Notes: generated by a model not told the origin, from the letters alone. DNA of 64,000 nucleotides from Yponomeuta sedellus (GCA_934045075.1 OW203730.1:7638785-7702784), one strand, 5' to 3'; shown: positions 1 through 11,949, counted from the first letter of the stretch. Program-made: numbers and translations.

Positions 1-368
1 GTTTATATGATGTTACACCTGGCAGGCACTGTTTTTGAATGATAATGCATTTACTCAAAACTAAATATAAATAGTAATACACAAAGTTCATTAAATAATA
101 AGGGTCCCTAATGAGGTTACCCTAAAAGAGAGTACAAAATGTGACTCACGTAAATTACATCAATATTACAATAGAACGTATGACGTTAATCATATTCATT
201 AGTTGAAAGGAAAGATTTAACTAATATTCTGCATTAGTAAAACAGTTTTTCAAAAACCTATTGCACATGTAGAGAATGAAAATGGTAAAGAGTGACTTGC
301 TGCTTACAGAGGTAGACAATTTGAGCCTGTCTTTGTAAGTATTGCTGCTTATTCGCTCTCTAGGCGTG
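1..368. other. Intergenic, nothing recognised
   Basis: AT-rich sequence without a convincing reading frame, repeat head or RNA gene. Confidence 0.5.
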
Positions 369-462
369 AGTTGGCCCCCGTAGTGGAGTATGGCCTAACC
401 TTCGTTGCAGGAAGACACCCGTGCCCCAGCAGTGGGGACACAAGGGTTGATGTCGATCGATC
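369..462 (-). repeat. R6 repeat fragment
   Basis: Reverse-strand piece of the dispersed R6 family, recognised by the phrase CCCCACTGCTGGGGCACGGG and the following block that ends in GGGGGCCAAG. Better copies lie at 19197-19548 and 53122-53580. The short open frames here are by-products of the repeat. Confidence 0.7.
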
Positions 463-1630
463 GATATCAAGGCGTGAGTTCATACCACAGAACAGAGAAT
501 CTAATCTCTGGTTCACACTCACGCCTGTTTTCCAAAAGGGTATACAGAGACAAAGGTTTGCCTCTTAACATGACTCAGTCATACCTCTTTAGCTTTATGC
601 ATGCTCTCCAGATTTGAGTACTTATATTACCATTTATCAATAAGCATGTAACTGTATGCATGCTCTTCGGTTTCAATTACTTCCTATCCCTTTATCGTAG
701 TCCCTAATATCGACGTTTGTTCATTTGGTTTCTTTCCGGCCTTTACACGGTGTGCTTCTTTCATCAGTTTCTCATGCCATTAAACTGTCTGCAGATCCGA
801 TCCAAAAATATATTTAATTCTCAATTCTATTCTATAAAAGCATTTTCAGACCACAATGTTCTGTAGTTACATGATCTCTGCGCATCCTCAGTAAGTAATA
901 CCCTACAGACTGCATAACGTGGCCGAAAACCAGCGTTTCATAGACATGAAAAAATATAATTTAAGGTAGGTTCCAGTGTGCAATAAAGACTGCTGAAATC
1001 TGACTGATTAGGAAAATCGCTGTTATGTAATTAGTAATTAAAAATACCATATTAAAACTTTTAAGTATAGTCGGAACTGAAAAAAAAATCCGAAAAGGAT
1101 ACATAGATAAAGAAAACTTTATAAACAAAATATTCTAATAATCTAATGCAGGAGTTGCATTAGACCTGCCGCCTTTGGCAGAAGCTTTAGGTTTTAGGCC
1201 TCAAAGTACTGGAACGAATATACCGCCACGTTTCCACCGAGTTCAGTCAATAGTCACTTTCCGAGTGCACTTTAGAAAGCAGCAGCTAAACCAGCAAAAA
1301 ATGTTGCTCTAGTAATGTCGAATAAATGATCAATTTTACTTCGGACATTCAAACATTGTAAGTAATATACATCCACATGAACATCTGAACATCCATGATA
1401 CGAATACCAATTTACTGATGTAATTATTTGAATACAATTCAATTTTAATCCCTATTGAAGTTTATTGTTTTACTCCCGGATATGTTGAGATATAATATTC
1501 GATTGCGCAATATTTACTATTGTTTAATAAACTGTCTCTTTTAGTACCTACGTATAACCCCAGATTGATTTTTATTTCTTACCTCAATCTCCGAATATAA
1601 AATACACGAATATAAAATATATTAAATAAT
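463..1630. other. Intergenic, no gene seen
   Basis: AT-rich, with many stops in all frames. I see no coding signal, RNA gene or repeat shared with the rest of the window. Confidence 0.5.
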
Positions 1631-1868
1631 TAAATATCCCTGATGGACATATTACACAGATCTCGTTAGCCCTATACTAAGTACAACTAAATGACTTGTG
1701 TTATAGGTGCTAACTCGACGATAGATTTAATACAATAAATACAGAGATACATCCAAGACCCGGGACAAACTAGAAAAGTTCGTTTCCTAGTTTGACCCAG
1801 CCGGGGACGAACCCGAGACCTTCGGTTTTACAGTCAGCGTGCCAAACCGCTGCGCCACCGAGGCCGTC
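1631..1868 (-). repeat. R2 tRNA-derived SINE, near full length
   Basis: The head, read on the minus strand, is GACCTCGGTGGCGCAGCGG (A-box region). A B-box-like GGTTCG/GTCCCCGG block follows, then a body ending near ATATGTCCAT. Seven copies of this family occur in the window, so the family assignment is firm. The B box of this copy is slightly damaged. Confidence 0.85.
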
Positions 1869-1923
1869 ATCAACGTATGATTAACATTATACTTAGGTAT
1901 AATCAAATACAATTTATAATAAT

Positions 1924-2097
1924 ACTAGCTGAACCCGCAAACGTTATTTAGCCATTTTATTTTACCAACGATCTACTCACAGACCTACCAAAATTACCCA
2001 AAAAATTATCATAAAAACCTATTTAGAGGCTAAAAATTCATACATAAATATCTGTGAAGCGGTTTCAGAGGAATTTAATAACAAACACTGTGACCTT
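1924..2097 (-). repeat. Helitron-like 3' end fragment (R7-type)
   Basis: Begins ACTAGCTGAACCCGC, the reverse complement of the GCGGGT..CAGCTAGT end seen in lepidopteran non-autonomous Helitrons. Helitrons end in CTRR, and here CTAG is followed by T. Only the end is diagnostic. Confidence 0.4.
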
Positions 2098-2207
2098 ATG
2101 GGCATTACCCCCCAATGATGGCATAATCTTGCGCTATGGCGCTCATTAGGGAAGGGCTATGTCCAGCAGTGGACTAATATAGCCTGAAGAAGAAGAAGAA
2201 GGCTGTG
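2098..2207 (+). repeat. 5'-truncated SINE with RTE-type 3' end
   Basis: Matches the distal part of the element at 10913-11172, including CTATGTCCAGCAGTGGACTA, and ends in a (GAA)n tail. Truncation at the 5' side is typical of LINE-driven insertion. Confidence 0.75.
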
Positions 2208-3671
2208 ACCTTCATAATACAAGATTACCATCCAGCCCTCCTATTACGTAGCATTCCACTCTATCGAGTGAAGCATTTAGACGACTCATATGTGTCAAAA
2301 AATGTACGCATTTGACAGCCGGAGTAGCATAAAAAAGTAAAAATTAACGTCACTCAACTCAGTGGATACTTACGTAATAATGCCCCAGACATTGCATTGT
2401 GTAATCCGGTCTAATAACAGTTTAACCACTTTAGCTCTCTTGGCGCCGCATGCCACTCACACACCGGCATACCGGGTACGGAATTTATACCTGCGTTGAT
2501 ATTCGCGCTGAAATTTTTCCCTATCTTTCAGCACATGCCGGGTGTGAGCAGAGCCCATTTACATTTGATATACCTACGTAGTCCATTTTCTTACCAACCA
2601 ATAGGTATATTACAGTACTATATATAGCAAATTTTATGGGCTCTTGATTTTTATGGATGCTACTGTTTTTTGCTATTCTTTCTTAGTGCTGTTACTTGTG
2701 ATGTATACGTATGGATGCATTGTGAAATGATGTATCTATCTATCAATTTGCAAAGGTTTTTGTGCGGCGTATGGAAATATATTACCATGTCTACTAATTT
2801 CAATAACTATATTTTTATTGAAAGGAGGTTAGTTAAAAAGTGGTTGCATTTAAGCATTTTGTCAAGAAGTAAAATAGGATCCATAACGAATATTCTCTGA
2901 TTCTTACGAACACATAATTATATCAACCCTTGATATGTCCCCACTGCTGGGGCAAGGGTCGCTTCCTGCATCGCAGGACATCTCGACCCAGAGACAATTC
3001 AGCCCGAACAAACGGACACGGACTATTTGAGCCGGACAACTCGATCCAGACAATTCGATTTCATGACAACTCGACCCATTGACAATTGATAATTTATTTA
3101 TTCATAAAAAATAGGCATGCATGATAAGGTACTTTCTCTAATTAAACTAGTGATTCACTTTAATATGATCTTTTTGCACTTACGATGGCAACCGTACTAG
3201 TTCCTTATTAGAACTGTATTACAGTCACCAACGCCACTTCTCGAAATGGTATTGTTAATTTGTTCTAGAGTACCTTAATAGATAAAACCTGAAATGTGAC
3301 CCTATAGGTTTATTAGAGTCATACTTCTCTTATTTATATATGCACGTATACCCACGTGTGAAGTTTTATACAAAAAGAAATAAAGTGCCCGTTTAAAATT
3401 GGTATTACCATACTAAGAACTGCCATATAAAATGAAATGTAGCTCCTTTAAATAAGTGTTCTATTTTCATGGACACACTTTTTAAATGCAAAATAATATG
3501 GCTTTATTTTGGCCAACTAAGCAGCGCAAGTGCGTTTTGCTTTGTTAACAGAAGGTTTTGAGTAAAGTTATTTAACAGGATGCGCCCCTACAGTGGATCC
3601 AATGGTAACATTGATCATGATCTTGTAAGGATGTCTGTATTTGATTCAGATTCTAAAGTCTACATAACCTA
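2208..3671. other. Intergenic with an R6 fragment at 2922-2990
   Basis: No gene seen. An R6 fragment on the plus strand (CCCCACTGCTGGGGCAAGGG) occupies 2922-2990. It is followed at 2984-3090 by a degenerate series of GACAAyTCGAyCC-like motifs. The remaining sequence is AT-rich and unassigned. Confidence 0.5.
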
Positions 3672-4338
3672 TACAGGGTGTCTCATTCAAATCGGTCAGT
3701 ATGGGAAAGTCTGAAACTATAAGACATACGAAGATCTGTTCTGAGGAACCATGTCATCGATTTTAATAACAAGAAAAACTGCATTCATACATTTTAAAAA
3801 ACATCTGTACTCCGTTCGGGAATCGAACCCGGTTGTTTTGAAAAAAAACCTACACTATTTCTATTTAGATATCGATTGTGTAGGTCTTAAGTAGTAAATG
3901 TCTGTATGAAACATGATGTCTAAAATGAATAAAATGCATTGTTTTCACATACTTTAATTTATTTTAGTAGGTGCTCGAAGTGACCGCCGCCTTTTTCAAT
4001 ACAATATTCAAAACGTTTAGGTAACGATCTTACGATTGCATTTTGTATCTTCATGTGGTGATTTTGCGTTAAAATTGTCTCTATGGCCACTTTTAGGTCT
4101 TCAACGGTGTCATAGCTGGTCTTTTAAATTGATTGTTAGTGTTTAATTAATAAAAGTTTTTTTTTTCAAAACATCCGGGTTCGATTCCCGAACGAAGAAC
4201 AGATGTTTTTTTAAAATGTATGAATGCAGTTTTTCTTGTTATTAAAATCGATGACATGGTTCCTCAGAACAGATCTTCGTATGTCTTATAGTTTCAGACT
4301 TTCCCATACTGACCGATTTGAATGAGACACCCTGTATA
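3672..4338 (-). mobile_element. Tc1/mariner-type element, internally deleted, with long inverted repeats
   Basis: Ends are TACAGGGTGTCTCATTC and its complement, with TA at both outer edges as expected for Tc1/mariner target duplication. The terminal inverted repeats run roughly 170 bp each (3672-3845 and 4155-4338). Between them, read on the minus strand from about 4122 to 3964, an open stretch ends in a motif resembling G-G-H-F-E-H-L-L plus a stop, the usual C-terminus of many insect Tc/mariner-superfamily transposases. The rest of the transposase is missing, so the element cannot be autonomous. Confidence 0.75.
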
Positions 4339-4407
4339 CTAACGTTCTGTTATATGGGAATGAAGCGACAAAATATAAAATAAAACAATAACTTTTTAAA
4401 CTTTCAA

Positions 4408-4413
4408 TTTATT
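4408..4413 (-). terminator. Polyadenylation signal of gene A
   Basis: AATAAA on the minus strand about 70 bp after the stop codon of gene A. Confidence 0.6.
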
Positions 4414-4480
4414 CACTTATCCAAAGAAATAAATTACGTAAGACTAACATATTAAGTACATTCATTGTTACACCGATCGC

Positions 4481-5930
4481 TTATTCATCATCAGCACTGT
4501 CTTTCATATCACTGTACTTCTGCACTGCCTTTTCAAAAAACTCCGCTGCCCTGGCAAAGCGTTCTGGGGTTGCGTAGTAACGGATGTCCTCCAGGCCACT
4601 GATGCTGGATACCTTAGAGCACAGGGGGGTCAGCTTGCAGACACCAATGGCGACGACAGCGCCGATTAACAACTTGGGCAAATGGGAGATGGCAAATAGA
4701 GTGATGAACTTGCCCACGGCAAACAGTTTCTGTGAAAGGAGAGAAATGATGCTATGAGATTTGGGGTAAAGGAGTTTAGTAATAATGTGAATTAGCGGTT
4801 ACTAAAATGGATGATTGACAATGAGAGAAAAAATCTGTTACCAAAAGTTACAGACTAGGTAACTATAGTGTTCTATCTACCTCGTTTTAATTTCTTTTGG
4901 ATACACTTACTTATAAATTTTGTTGCAGAATGTCGGAATGCGAAACCGTTGTACCCAACTGACATTAATAGAAGTTAGCAAATCTGGTAAAACATACCAG
5001 ATTCGTCACGTTCCTTTGTAAACAGTTTTTTTATGTAGACTATATACGTCCCACTGCTGGATAGGTTGAGGCAGTTCAACACCTCAGATAGTCAGGTTTC
5101 ACACAATATTTTCCTTTACCATTAGCGAGTAGTATTGCTACTTTACTAGATAAAAATCTATAAAGATCAGATGAGAAAAAAACTTACCGAAGCAACTGTA
5201 GCCACTAGCCCAATCTTTGTTAAAGCAACGTCCTTTGCCATCACAGCAGGGACTACTAAGTAGCTTGGGTCCAGCGTTCGCTGCTCCAGTTTTTGGTCTG
5301 CCAGTCTCTTCACCAACACATGATTCTGGTACGGGTACGGTAGTGATTCCTGTGGATGGAAAATTGGATTTTAGTAAATAATACCGTCAAAACTAGGCAA
5401 CGATTGCTAGTCAGTACAGAAAACTTAAGAGAACTTTTTTAGCTTCAGATTGGGGCAATTATAATATTAAAGAAATAATATATATATAGATGTACTCGTA
5501 TATAGAGTTACAGTTACGTGTTAATACAGGTCCAATACAGATTTGAATATTACAGATCTGGATTAAAAATTAAAATTACGCAATAAATACCTACACTGAA
5601 AGTATCTTAAGATGAAAAAAATACGGAAGAAACCAAATCGGAAGTCTTTCAATAATTTCAAGGAATCAATCAAAAATATATTATTCAGAGTAGCACAGAA
5701 ACTGCGGCTTAATGTAAGTAACAAGTTACCTAATCTAGCTGTCCTAGGTTAATCTGGGTAATCTAGGTTTCTTTTATTACGATGGCAAATTTCGTTTACT
5801 ATCGGGATGCTAAGAAGTAGATACTTACAGGAGAGGCGAAGACTTCTTCCATGAACTCGTTGTGGTTGTCAATCGATTGAGCGACAGCTATGGCCAGTAG
5901 GGCGAATCCAATGAAAACTTTGCTCATCAT
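4481..5930 (-). CDS. Gene A: secreted hydrophobic CX5C protein, paralogue of B, C and D
   Basis: Three coding exons on the minus strand: 5930-5844 plus its short extension to the GTAAGT donor near 5830, 5349-5188 and 4729-4481, all phase 0 and GT-AG. They give about 170 residues. The start ATG directly abuts the acceptor of a 5'UTR intron (CAG|ATG). Residues 1 to about 19 form a signal peptide (MMSKVFIGFALLAIAVAQS). Exon 2 is a linker with a KR site at about 52-53. Residues 89-125 are hydrophobic and end in the family signature G111..C119-KLTPL-C125. Residues 142-161 carry TPERF and KAVQKYS, then an acidic end. A GTG-started reading of exon 3 alone is not a gene. The family is not recognised; secretion or membrane association is inferred. 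Confidence 0.85.
5040..5145 (-). repeat. R5 repeat fragment in intron 2 of gene A
   Basis: Contains the R5 body phrases CCCACTGCTGG and GTATTGCTAC with a damaged CTCAGGTTTCCTCAC block. The same family is nested at 22096-22645. Confidence 0.55.
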
Positions 5931-6229
5931 CTGAAAAAGGCAACAAAGAGGTTAGATAAAAGAGAAAAAAATAATCCAACCCTTGTACGTAACTTTCCAC
6001 TCGGGTGAAACATTTAAACGAGTCCAAAATAGCAAAATAGTTCGGAGTAGGCTTAATCAGAAAATTCCATACAGTGGACAAGTCACGTGATTGCATCCCT
6101 GAACTCGAAACGTATTGGTCATAAACTAAAACAAAATTAAAATGTAGACCAAACCGAAAAAAATAATTTTAAAAGAGAAACATATGGAGGTTCAAAAATG
6201 TTACTGACGGTAATGTGTGAATAACTTAC

Positions 6230-6300
6230 CTTGACTATTATGTGGAGATTCGGTATTGATGTAGAATGCACTAATTTCTCTAAGCTATAGTGATCGACTG
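6230..6300 (-). promoter_or_regulatory. 5'UTR exon and start region of gene A
   Basis: On the minus strand a non-coding exon ends AGTCAAG|GTAAGT at 6230 and would splice to the acceptor just before the ATG at 5930. The 5' edge near 6300 is an estimate from the upstream TATA-like box and a CAGTC initiator-like sequence. Confidence 0.5.
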
Positions 6301-6323
6301 TGCTTTTACTGGTGAACGTAATA

Positions 6324-6332
6324 CTTTAAATA
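6324..6332 (-). promoter_or_regulatory. TATA-like box of gene A
   Basis: TATTTAAAG on the minus strand, about 25-30 bp upstream of the proposed transcription start. Confidence 0.4.
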
Positions 6333-6339
6333 CGGATAT

Positions 6340-7277
6340 AGAAAAATCAATTAGCAAATTAGGGATTTAATGACATAGGCCTTTTTGCATTTTATAAATC
6401 TGTTACTCAAACGATATGAGTAGACGGACATAAATATCACTAATTAGGTTATTGGGGGACATTATCGCTGGTAAAGCAGCTCTGTGATAGATAATTACTT
6501 ACCTATGCAATTAGGTTTTTTGTACGCAACTTCGCACGCGTGAGATTTGAAACCGCCGATATATGCCGCCTATAAACACATCGTTGCAGGGCAAAGATCT
6601 TCTCAAGTTCCCACGGAGAGAGAGAAGAGAGAGTGTATGAACTTAATCAACATACGAGCATACCGCGTATGAGCGATTTCGAGAACACTGTATGATTCGG
6701 AAGCTTATGTTAGCAAGTGCGATTGATACTATAAAGGACTACGCAAAAAACTGTATAAGCACTGTTATGTATGACCCACGACTGGTGTTATAATATTCAA
6801 TAATAAATTAATACTTGGTCACGTTCAAATGTCAACCTCTTGCCGTTATTAATATAGAGTTAAACACGCCCAAAAAACACGTCTGTTCTGGGAGCCCACC
6901 TTAAACATTTATTTTATTTTAAGTTAATTATTTATTTCTAAGTGAAAATATTCTGTGAATATTTACAGCGCTTATCTGTTGCCGTTATTGATATTCCAAA
7001 AAAATCACGTTTGTGGTATGGGAACTCTTAAATATTTATTTTATTCTGATTTTGCTATTGTTGCTATAGTAACAATAGAACTTTATGATTTGGGTATCAA
7101 TTTCACTGTCTAGCTATCACAGTTCATGAAATTTAGCCTGGTGACTACAGACAGACGGAAAGTGGAGTCTTAGTAATAGGGTCCCTTACCGTTTGGGTCA
7201 AAACGGGATGCCAAGAAGTAATAAACGAGGTACATTTTAAACTGTGGACGATTTTGTACATCATCCTTCACAAATAC
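6340..7277. other. Intergenic, no gene seen
   Basis: AT-rich upstream flank of gene A. There is one imperfect internal repeat (CTTGCCGTTATTAATAT near 6840 and CTGTTGCCGTTATTGATATT near 6977). No coding signal. Confidence 0.45.
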
Positions 7278-7474
7278 AGTTTGTTAGCTTTTAGAATATA
7301 CCTCGGCTATTATCGGATAAAATCGGATATATTCGTGTAATAGAAATAGCGGAACTACGAGTAATATGACACTTAACTTTTCAAAATAGTGAAAAAAAGT
7401 TTTATACAGAGCAGGAAGTAGTATTTCACTCCTACTCTAGAACCCAAGGTATATTCTAAAAGCTAACAGACTGT
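7278..7474. mobile_element. MITE with about 28-bp inverted ends
   Basis: Starts GTTAGCTTTTAGAATATACC and ends with the near-complement GGTATATTCTAAAAGCTAAC. A second, rearranged copy at 63188-63420 shares the interior TTTTATACAGAGCAGGAAGT. Confidence 0.75.
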
Positions 7475-7639
7475 ACGAGTACATGCTGGTGTCAGGCCAT
7501 AGTCCTTTCGAATGTCAGCCTTTTACCGATGCGCAGTCACCGCTTACTGTACTATTTTAGGACACAGACAATGTTTAAAATGTTATATAATAAAAATAAA
7601 TAATGCAGCCTATAGTATAGATTATGTTTCACCGTTGAG

Positions 7640-7800
7640 CTCTTTTAGAGAGAGAGTATGGGCTTAATCACCATGCGTGCCCACCGTAGATTGGAAATAT
7701 CAAGCACTGAGTTACGCGATCACCTCAGATACTCGATTTGCCTCACGATGTTTTCCTTCATAGTTAGCGAGTGGAATTGCTACTATACCTTCAGAAATGC
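7640..7800 (-). repeat. R5 repeat fragment
   Basis: Shares with 22440-22645 the blocks GCCCACCG..GATTG, CACCTCAGA..CTC, ACGATGTTTTCCTTC and GTTAGCGAGTGG. Confidence 0.6.
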
Positions 7801-7814
7801 TTAGAAAACTAAGT

Positions 7815-8425
7815 TGTTGGTACATGCCCGCACCACGGAAATGGATTTTTCATTTCTTATACTCGGACAGTTGTTTTGATCTGATTATTGGGTGGAAAAT
7901 GCTGCTTCCCTCCCTAGAGAGAGAAAAACTCATTCAAATTACTTCCCGCCTAAGGGCCGGAATGAACTTTAAAAATAGAACTATTGTCAGCTGTGAAGAG
8001 TTTCATGTAAAAAAACTAATTAAAAAAGATGCTGCGGCCATGTGAGTTTCTAAACAGCCAGTGTGAACTTCTTTGAGCGGAATAAGCCGCAACAATTACG
8101 CGGTGAGTTCCATATTTAAAATTTTAAAAGTCGACATAAATTGGCGGGATACTAATCTGTTATATGTATCTGTGACGGAATTCAAAAAAATAGGTAATTA
8201 TCTTTTATGCTAAGATTTGAATATTAAAAATGAGTTTTTATTTTCCTCATATTCGAAATGAAAAGTAAAGTGTTTAACACGGGTTACAGAATCAATTCCT
8301 ACTCGGACTATAATCACCCTTGCTGCGCTCGGGCGTCTAAATACCTCGGGAATCGTTTCTTTCCACCCTCGGTTAACAAACTACTATTGTCTGAACTAAT
8401 AGAGGGCGGATTTTATTTCTTGCGC
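7815..8425 (+). repeat. Dispersed repeat of about 550 bp, partner at 54420-54965
   Basis: Diverged but collinear with the reverse complement of 54420-54965. Shared blocks include GGGTGGAAAATGCTGCTTCC, CCGCAACAATTACG and GAATCAATTCCTACTCGG. The open frames at 7797-8045 and 8258-8458 lie inside the repeat and are not conserved between copies. No terminal repeats were found, so its class is unknown. Confidence 0.65.
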
Positions 8426-9514
8426 CCTGGGCGGCTGACACCCAAGCTACACCACTAAATAAGATTTCGTGATTGCTATCAAAGTAAAGAATATAATTGG
8501 CATCTTTGTGCCAATTTCCTTCCGAATCCTTTAATATTTTATACAAAAATACCCCTGCATCTGTACCGCCAAACGTTTACACTTATAGAATAGAAATAGA
8601 AAAATCTTTATTTGGCACTACAGATATTGAATACATTAGCTTATGCTTAATATAGAACCTAAAGTTTACAAAGTAGGTACCAAAAAGGTTTCCGCTCAGC
8701 TTAATGCCGCAGCAGGACTACGGCGCTGATTTTCTGCGGATGCCTGAGAACTTATTGCTAAAACTTAAATTAATGTAAGGTAAATATTAAACAAAACAAT
8801 GACCTCATTAATACATTTTTTTAGCGATGACATATGCCTTTATGTATTCAAAGACAGTTTTTAACAGCAACATTTTGATACAAATTTCAAGAAGCATCAG
8901 ATATGATATAATCATAAGTTTGTCACACAAACTTTACAAAGATATTAAATAGGTGTCCGTGGATTTGTTACTATTTACTATTTTTCCTTTTGTGTAGTAA
9001 GTGGATATTGCTTGAATTTAATTTAAAGCCATCTAATAGAAGGGGAATCTCTAATAGGAGGCGGAATGTTGTTCCAACATTTGGTGGCACAATAACGAAA
9101 ACTTCCACGAAATGTCTTAAGCTTAAGCGGCTAGCTATGTTAGCGACTTACTTTACTTGAGAAGAACTTCATAAAAATCTCTCGAATATGCGTAAGTAGA
9201 ATAAAGATCCGTTAATCTAGGATCCTTCCTAGTTTAGGGCCAAGACAAGTTATTGTGTTGTGTGGTAGTTATTTATTTGTGTCATGCTCTATCGTTGGTA
9301 CAAAAATCGTGTGAGACCAGTAACAAATGAGTGATGCTATTGTATTAACGAATTATCGGAAGGATTCTTGCATTAGATAGATAGATAAACAACACTTTAT
9401 TGTACATAAAAATAATATTACACAGGTGTAGTAAGAAAGATAGTTTGGACAAATGAGGAGGACGAAATAAGAAAAATGGATGAACGATCTAATGAATGTT
9501 CTAGGCAGACATGA
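8426..9514. other. Intergenic, no gene seen
   Basis: AT-rich. The phrase AATCTTTATTTGGCACTACA near 8605 resembles a reversed retroposon tail, but no full element could be delimited. Confidence 0.4.
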
Positions 9515-9620
9515 TGATATCAACCCTTTGTATGTTACCACTGCTGGAGCACGGGTCTGCAGGAAGATTTGGCCACCACGGGGGCAAAGTCCGGGTTGGT
9601 GGAAGACATACAGGCAGACA
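9515..9620 (+). repeat. R6 repeat fragment
   Basis: Begins GATATCAACCCTTTGTATGT and continues through the CACTGCTGG..CACGGG and GGGTTGGTGGAAGA blocks of R6. Confidence 0.7.
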
Positions 9621-9837
9621 TATTTCGACCAAATAGGAAATGTATTAGAGAAGGACGCGATAAAAAGCATCCCAAATCTGCATGAGTAAAGGCAGCGACT
9701 AAGGCATATTTTGAAAGGGTAGGCAGTGACGAGGATTGCCGCTTGCCAAGATCCTCATAAATCTCTTTCCCTTCATTAATACGATCTCATTAAAGTCTCT
9801 TCCCACCCCACCAGGATACCTTTATTTATGAACTTTT

Positions 9838-10095
9838 ATAATGCTACATACGTCCCACTATAGGGCACAGGCCTTCACTCCGAGAGTATACGCCCACAGT
9901 GATAAGAACGTGGGTCCTGCATCACTGTGGGCTTAATCAGTACACTTGCCCACCGCGGATTGTCAATTTCAAGCGCTAGGGTATGTGAACTTCTGAGACA
10001 CTTATGTTTCCTTATGAAATTTGTCTTCACCATTCACAAATCTACGTACCTTATATAACAATGTCATTAGTACATGCAGAGGGCTCGAACTCACT
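9838..10095 (-). repeat. R5 repeat copy
   Basis: Contains CGTCCCACTATAGGGCACAG, GCCCACCGCGGATTG and a degraded TTTCCTTCACC..TAGTACATGC block in the order found in other R5 copies. Confidence 0.6.
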
Positions 10096-10611
10096 CTTAG
10101 ATCGTGTTGCAAAATCATAGATAGGGTTAATACGATTAATTAATACAATTAATTCGAAGATCTAAAATATATAAAACACCTGTTTGTATACTTTATGCCT
10201 GCTAGTAATAACTTTTGTTCGAAACGGCTGATATATTTTCGATATTCGTTTTTTCTTTTAATTTAATCTTCATTTGTTTGTACTCTATCGATTTTTGGTA
10301 ATTTATACTTTGTATTAAGGATTTATGAAACACTGTTGCAATTAAAGTAACAAAAAACCTTACCTTAAGTTTAGAAAATCTATCGAGTAGCTCGCAAAAT
10401 GTTCCCGTACAAAAGCTGCAAAGCTTTTCGCATCAGTAATTAGGACCTGTTATTTTTTGGAAGATAGGGGTTTTGTGACACACTGTATATTAGGTTCTGT
10501 ATAAACTTATGTCTCAGGTACTAGACCATACAAGTTAGTGGTTCCTAACCTTTTCAATCTTTTCTTAATACTCTACCAACTAGATAGACCTACTAGATAT
10601 ATCAATTATAT

Positions 10612-10766
10612 CCCAGCCGGCACCAACGGATTAACGTGCCTTGCGAAGCACGGAAGCGCTCGGAAAGAAAATGCCACTATGCGGGAGACACGAGATGGTC
10701 ACCCATCCAGCACCTGACCGTGCCTGCTGTTGCTTAACCTAATCGATTGATTCCAATCACTTGGTT
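10612..10766 (+). repeat. R6 repeat, distal part
   Basis: Carries CAGCCGGCACCAACGG, CCTTGCGAAGCACGGAAGCG and the terminal GATTCCAATCACT block of R6. Confidence 0.75.
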
Positions 10767-10884
10767 CTACTAACTTGTACGTCTGGAGCACCCTGGACAG
10801 TAATCAGAGAGTCTCTTACTCTGATTGGCAAACTCTTTCACCATAATGGCTTTCCATCGATACGCTAAGAAGATTATAATCGGA

Positions 10885-11360
10885 CGACCTCGGTGGCGCA
10901 GCGGTTTGGCACTTCTTCTTCAGGCTATATTAGTCCACTGCTGGACATAGCCCTCCCCTAATGAGCGCCATAGCACAAGGTTGTGCCATCATTGGGGGGT
11001 AATCCCCACGCTGGGCATGCGGGTTGGGGATCGCAGTTTGGTGGAATTGTACTGCAGGAGGCGCTGCTGCCCACCCCCCGGTTGGTGTCCCTTAGTCGCC
11101 TTTTACGACACCGGCGGGAAGAATTTGGGTTGGTGCTATTCTCTAGGCCGACACCACACAGCAGTACGCACGTTGGCACGCTGACTGCAAAACCGAAGGT
11201 CTCGGGTTCAAACTAGGAAACGAACTTTTCTAGTTTGTCTCGGGTCTTGGATGTTATCTATTTATTGTATTAAACTTATCGTCGATTTAGCACCTGTAGC
11301 ACAAGTCATTTAGTTGTACTTAGTATAGGGCTAACGAGATCTGTGTAATATGTCCATGTT
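10885..11360 (+). repeat. R2 SINE split by a younger SINE
   Basis: The R2 head is interrupted after GGCGCAGCGGTTTGGCAC and resumes at TTGGCACGCTGACTGC. The interruption is the element at 10913-11172. The R2 body then runs to about 11360. Confidence 0.85.
10913..11172 (-). mobile_element. Full-length-looking SINE with RTE-type end, nested in R2
   Basis: A 260-bp insert on the minus strand, flanked by a 7-bp direct repeat TTGGCAC (10906-10912 and 11173-11179). Its 3' end has CTATGTCCAGCAGTGGACTA and a (GAA)n tail. The open frames at 10958-11216 lie within it and are incidental. Truncated relatives lie at 2098-2207 and 61048-61120. Confidence 0.85.
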
Positions 11361-11938
11361 TCTTTTTTGTTATTTTATTTTATTAGGGTAAACAAACAAT
11401 TGTACAATAAGTGGTAACAGCATCTTAAGTAACATTAAAGTATTAAGTAATTGTACAACCAGCATCGCTTACCACGAATTAGAGAAAAAGAAAGGAGAGT
11501 TATTAAAAAAAATCTAACTGCTGAATTAGGCAATATAACTAACCAGATTAATATCATATTATTTTAAACAATGTATACTTTCAGTGCATTTCAGTTTAAC
11601 ATGAAATGCACTAAAAGTACGCTTGAACTTTTTACCATTTAGAACGGCATATATTCTTCCTCATATCGAACCTCTTATTACAAAGGCCCGACACCCATCA
11701 AGGACAATACACCCTGCCTGAACAACCCTCCAGAGAGGGCAAACATGTGAAGCGAGTGAAAGTCTGCATCGGCTACTGTTTTTACTTGCTTGGGTGTGTT
11801 TCGTTTGTGTGGTAAAAATATACTCAATACAGAACTGTGCAATAATAACTATATTCCCAGCCTCATGACCCCGCCATAGAATCATTGTTTTACCCCCAAT
11901 TGCGTAATTATCCCCAGGTATTGTAAAAATTGGAGTTT
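11361..11938. other. Intergenic, no gene seen
   Basis: Contains a short inverted pair (AGTGCATTTCAGTTTAAC and CATGAAATGCACT at 11580-11615). Otherwise unassigned. Confidence 0.45.
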
Positions 11939-11949
11939 TTCTAGATAAT

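Noticed and set aside
4481..4717. Stand-alone short gene starting with GTG in gene A exon 3
   Set aside because: It is an internal exon with a clear acceptor at its 5' side and paralogous exons in B, C and D.
10958..11216. Overlapping open frames at 11 kb
   Set aside because: They fall inside a GC-rich SINE nested in another SINE.
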